Assembly: GCA_937888935.1 (NCBI GenBank)
Contig: CALARO010000004.1
Span: forward strand, 1-6,593
Direction of reading: 5' to 3'
DNA length: 6,593 nucleotides
From: an uncultured Clostridia bacterium
GTDB taxonomy: Bacteria > Bacillota > Clostridia > Christensenellales > Borkfalkiaceae
Part shown: one piece after another, positions 5,107 through 6,593 of the stretch
Position numbering within the stretch: the first letter of the stretch is position 1
Layout of the letters: each line of letters starts with the position of its first letter
The notes under the pieces: generated by a model
The model's input: only the letters and a program-made list of their open reading frames with translations
Databases searched by the model: none
What the model was told of the DNA's origin: nothing
Position numbers and translations under genes: made by a program

Positions 5107-6223
5107 AGAATACAAGACGATCCGCGAGGTGGTAGGTCCTTTGATGGTGGTGGACGGCGTTGCGGGCGTAACGTACAACGAGCTTGTGGAAATCGTGAAT
5201 ACGAACGGCGAAACGCGGCTTGGCAAAGTGCTTGAAGTTTCGGGCGACAAAGCCGTGGTGCAGCTTTTCGAAAACTCGCAGGGCTTGCAGATTTCGGGCG
5301 CGAAGGCGCGGTTTTTAGGACATGCGCAGCGGCTTGCCGTTTCTCGCGATATGCTCGGGCGCGTGTTCGACGGGATGGGCAATCCCCGCGACGGCGGCGA
5401 GAGCGTGATTCCCGATAAGTGGATGGATATCAACGGCGAGCCGATTAACCCCGCCGCGCGCGACTACCCCAACGAGTTTATCGAAACGGGCATTTCCGCG
5501 ATCGACGGGTTGAACACGCTGGTGCGCGGTCAGAAACTGCCCGTGTTTTCGATGAGCGGTTTGCCGCACGCGGAACTGGCGGCGCAGATTGCGCGTCAGG
5601 CGAAAGTGAAGAACGGCGGAAATTTCGCCGTGGTGTTCGCCGCGATCGGCATTACGTTTGAAGAAGCGCAGTATTTCGTGGAAGATTTCAAGCGTACGGG
5701 CGCGATCGAAAGGACGGTGCTGTTTACGAACCTTGCGAACGATCCCGCCGTGGAACGTATCGCCACGCCTCGTATGGCTTTGACTTGCGCGGAATATCTC
5801 GCGTTTGAATGCGGCATGCACGTGCTTGTGATTATGACGGACATTACGAATTATGCGGAAGCATTGCGCGAAGTTTCGGCGGCGCGGCGCGAAGTGCCGG
5901 GGCGGCGCGGGTATCCCGGGTATTTGTACACCGATCTGGCTTCGCTGTACGAGCGCGCGGGGCGGATTCGCGGCAAGGAAGGCTCGATTACGCAGATTCC
6001 TATTTTAACGATGCCCGAAGACGATAAAACGCACCCGATCCCCGACCTTACGGGGTATATCACGGAAGGGCAGCTTATTCTTTCGCGCGAGCTGTATAAA
6101 AAGGGCATTACGCCGCCGATCGACGTGTTGCCGTCGCTGTCGCGTTTAAAGGATAAAGGCATCGGCAAAGGCAAGACGAGAGAAGATCACGCGGACACGA
6201 TGAATCAGCTTTGCGCGGGGTAA
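5099..6223 (+). CDS. ntpB: V/A-type ATPase regulatory subunit B, truncated by a frame break near the C-terminus
   Basis: Subunit B is the non-catalytic partner of A. The frame starts at ATG 5099, inside the end of ntpA, with GGGAG at 5085-5089 upstream. The N-terminal barrel begins EYKTIREVVGPLMVVDGV. The degenerate P-loop region SMSGLPHAELAAQIARQ is at residues 151-167, in place of a true Walker A as expected for B. GYPGYLYTDLASLYERAGR is at 271-289. The PSLSRL motif at 345-350 includes Arg349, equivalent to the arginine finger that completes the A-subunit active site. The frame ends TREDHADTMNQL-CAG at TAA 6221-6223, 374 residues. The family runs to ~460. The missing ~86 residues follow at once in another frame (6219-6479). 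As written, the protein would lack most of its C-terminal helical domain and probably not assemble normally. Confidence 0.93.
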   Translation: MFKEYKTIREVVGPLMVVDGVAGVTYNELVEIVNTNGETRLGKVLEVSGDKAVVQLFENSQGLQISGAKARFLGHAQRLAVSRDMLGRVFDGMGNPRDGGESVIPDKWMDINGEPINPAARDYPNEFIETGISAIDGLNTLVRGQKLPVFSMSGLPHAELAAQIARQAKVKNGGNFAVVFAAIGITFEEAQYFVEDFKRTGAIERTVLFTNLANDPAVERIATPRMALTCAEYLAFECGMHVLVIMTDITNYAEALREVSAARREVPGRRGYPGYLYTDLASLYERAGRIRGKEGSITQIPILTMPEDDKTHPIPDLTGYITEGQLILSRELYKKGITPPIDVLPSLSRLKDKGIGKGKTREDHADTMNQLCAG

Positions 6224-6479
6224 GGAATGTAAAGAGCTTTCGGCGATTTTAGGCGAAGCCGCGCTTTCCGATACCGATAAATTGTATGCGAAATTTGCCG
6301 AAGAATTTGAGAAAAAATACGTGTCGCAGGGGTTCACCACGGCGCGCAGTATTGAAGAAACTCTGGACACAGGGTGGGATCTTTTGAAAATTCTGCCCGT
6401 TTCCGAATTGAAACGTATCCGCGAAGAATATATCGAAAAATATTTAAATCGTGAACAAAACGAAAGCGCGGCGAAGTAA
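6219..6479 (+). pseudogene. ntpB: C-terminal part of ntpB in a shifted frame
   Basis: Read from GGT 6219, this frame gives GKECKELSAILGEAALSDTD, then LYAKFAEEFEKKYVSQGF, IEETLDTGWDLLKILP and ELKRIREEYIEKYL. That is the standard end of subunit B, 86 codons to TAA 6477-6479. It has no start codon or ribosome site of its own: the frame upstream is closed by TGA 6201-6203, and the first possible start is a TTG at 6282. It is therefore a detached tail, not a separate gene. Family proteins have six residues (usually FAAYAR) between MNQL and GKE. Here only 7 bases (6212-6218) stand there instead of 18, a net loss of 11 bases. Restoring them would give a 463-residue protein, the normal length. Confidence 0.88.
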
Positions 6480-6593
6480 CGCCTGATGGCGGCGACGTTG
6501 TTGCGTGTATGTGCGGCGCGCGGCGGCGGACGGCGAAAGACAGACTGCGGATAAGCGCGGCAACGGGTGAGCAGGGCGGCGTTGATGCCGGCT
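6480..6593 (+). other. GC-rich sequence after ntpB with no recognised gene
   Basis: Subunit D is expected next, but I find no start of the conserved D N-terminus (a PTR.EL..LK-type sequence) here. A 22-codon frame from ATG 6486 ends at TAA 6552-6554 and resembles nothing I know. A frame open from 6482 to the window edge (first ATG 6509) is also unrecognised. An ATG at 6585, or GTG at 6567 in the same frame, could begin a gene running out of the window, but neither has a clear ribosome site. No terminator-like hairpin with a T run is seen. Confidence 0.4.

Noticed and set aside
5315..5821. Minus-strand frame of 168 codons antisense to ntpB
   Set aside because: Composition is typical of an antisense shadow (His/Arg-rich), with no ribosome site or recognisable domain.
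6282..6479. Separate small gene of 65 residues at the 3' end of the operon
   Set aside because: Its start would be an internal TTG (Leu of DKLYAKF). The frame is continuous with subunit B sequence from 6219, so it is the detached ntpB tail.
6486..6554. 22-codon frame MAATLLRVCAAR... after ntpB
   Set aside because: It has no ribosome site, no family match and a GC-driven composition. There is no basis for calling a gene.

Overview
This window is a stretch of a bacterial V/A-type ATPase operon, all on the + strand. In order it carries subunit I (a, 3' end only), K (c, in two overlapping reading frames), E, C (d), F, A and B (interrupted by a frame break near its 3' end). This is the classical I-K-E-C-F-A-B order (ntpIKECGAB in Enterococcus hirae naming, where NtpG is subunit F). 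Base composition is GC-rich with many GCG, GGC and TTC-GGC codons. Together with the bacterial ntp gene order and a two-hairpin repeat of a kind I associate with gut Clostridia, this suggests an anaerobic Firmicute (Clostridia). That assignment is an inference; there is no rRNA or other marker gene in the window.

Layout. Positions 1-431 encode the C-terminal membrane part of the stator subunit I. Positions 432-553 are a non-coding gap ending in a strong ribosome binding site. Positions 554-1038 hold the rotor subunit K, split at 694-697 where the stop of the first frame overlaps the start of the second (GTGATG). Positions 1063-1731 (E), 1728-2750 (C) and 2763-3071 (F) are tightly packed, with a 4-base E/C overlap. 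Positions 3072-3333 are an AT-richer spacer containing the two-hairpin repeat. Positions 3334-5106 (A) and 5099-6223 (B) overlap by 8 bases. B's last 86 codons continue in another frame at 6219-6479. Positions 6480-6593 contain no gene I can recognise; subunit D would be expected here or just beyond.

How the genes work together. A and B form the soluble hexamer that makes or hydrolyses ATP. C couples the central stalk to the ring of K subunits, and F is part of that stalk. E is part of the peripheral stalk that ties A/B to subunit I. I and K form the ion path. K keeps the Leu, Thr, Gln, Gln and Glu positions known to bind sodium in E. hirae NtpK, so a sodium-pumping enzyme is plausible.

What is unusual. 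Two of the seven genes are broken relative to their families. K looks like a gene with about 5 extra bases (a near-duplicate AAAGT/AAGGT) and B looks like a gene missing about 11 bases. Both repairs restore proteins of normal length (159 and 463 residues). This could be real decay, a genuine split rotor subunit in the case of K, or assembly error. I do not see a wholly new biological system here.
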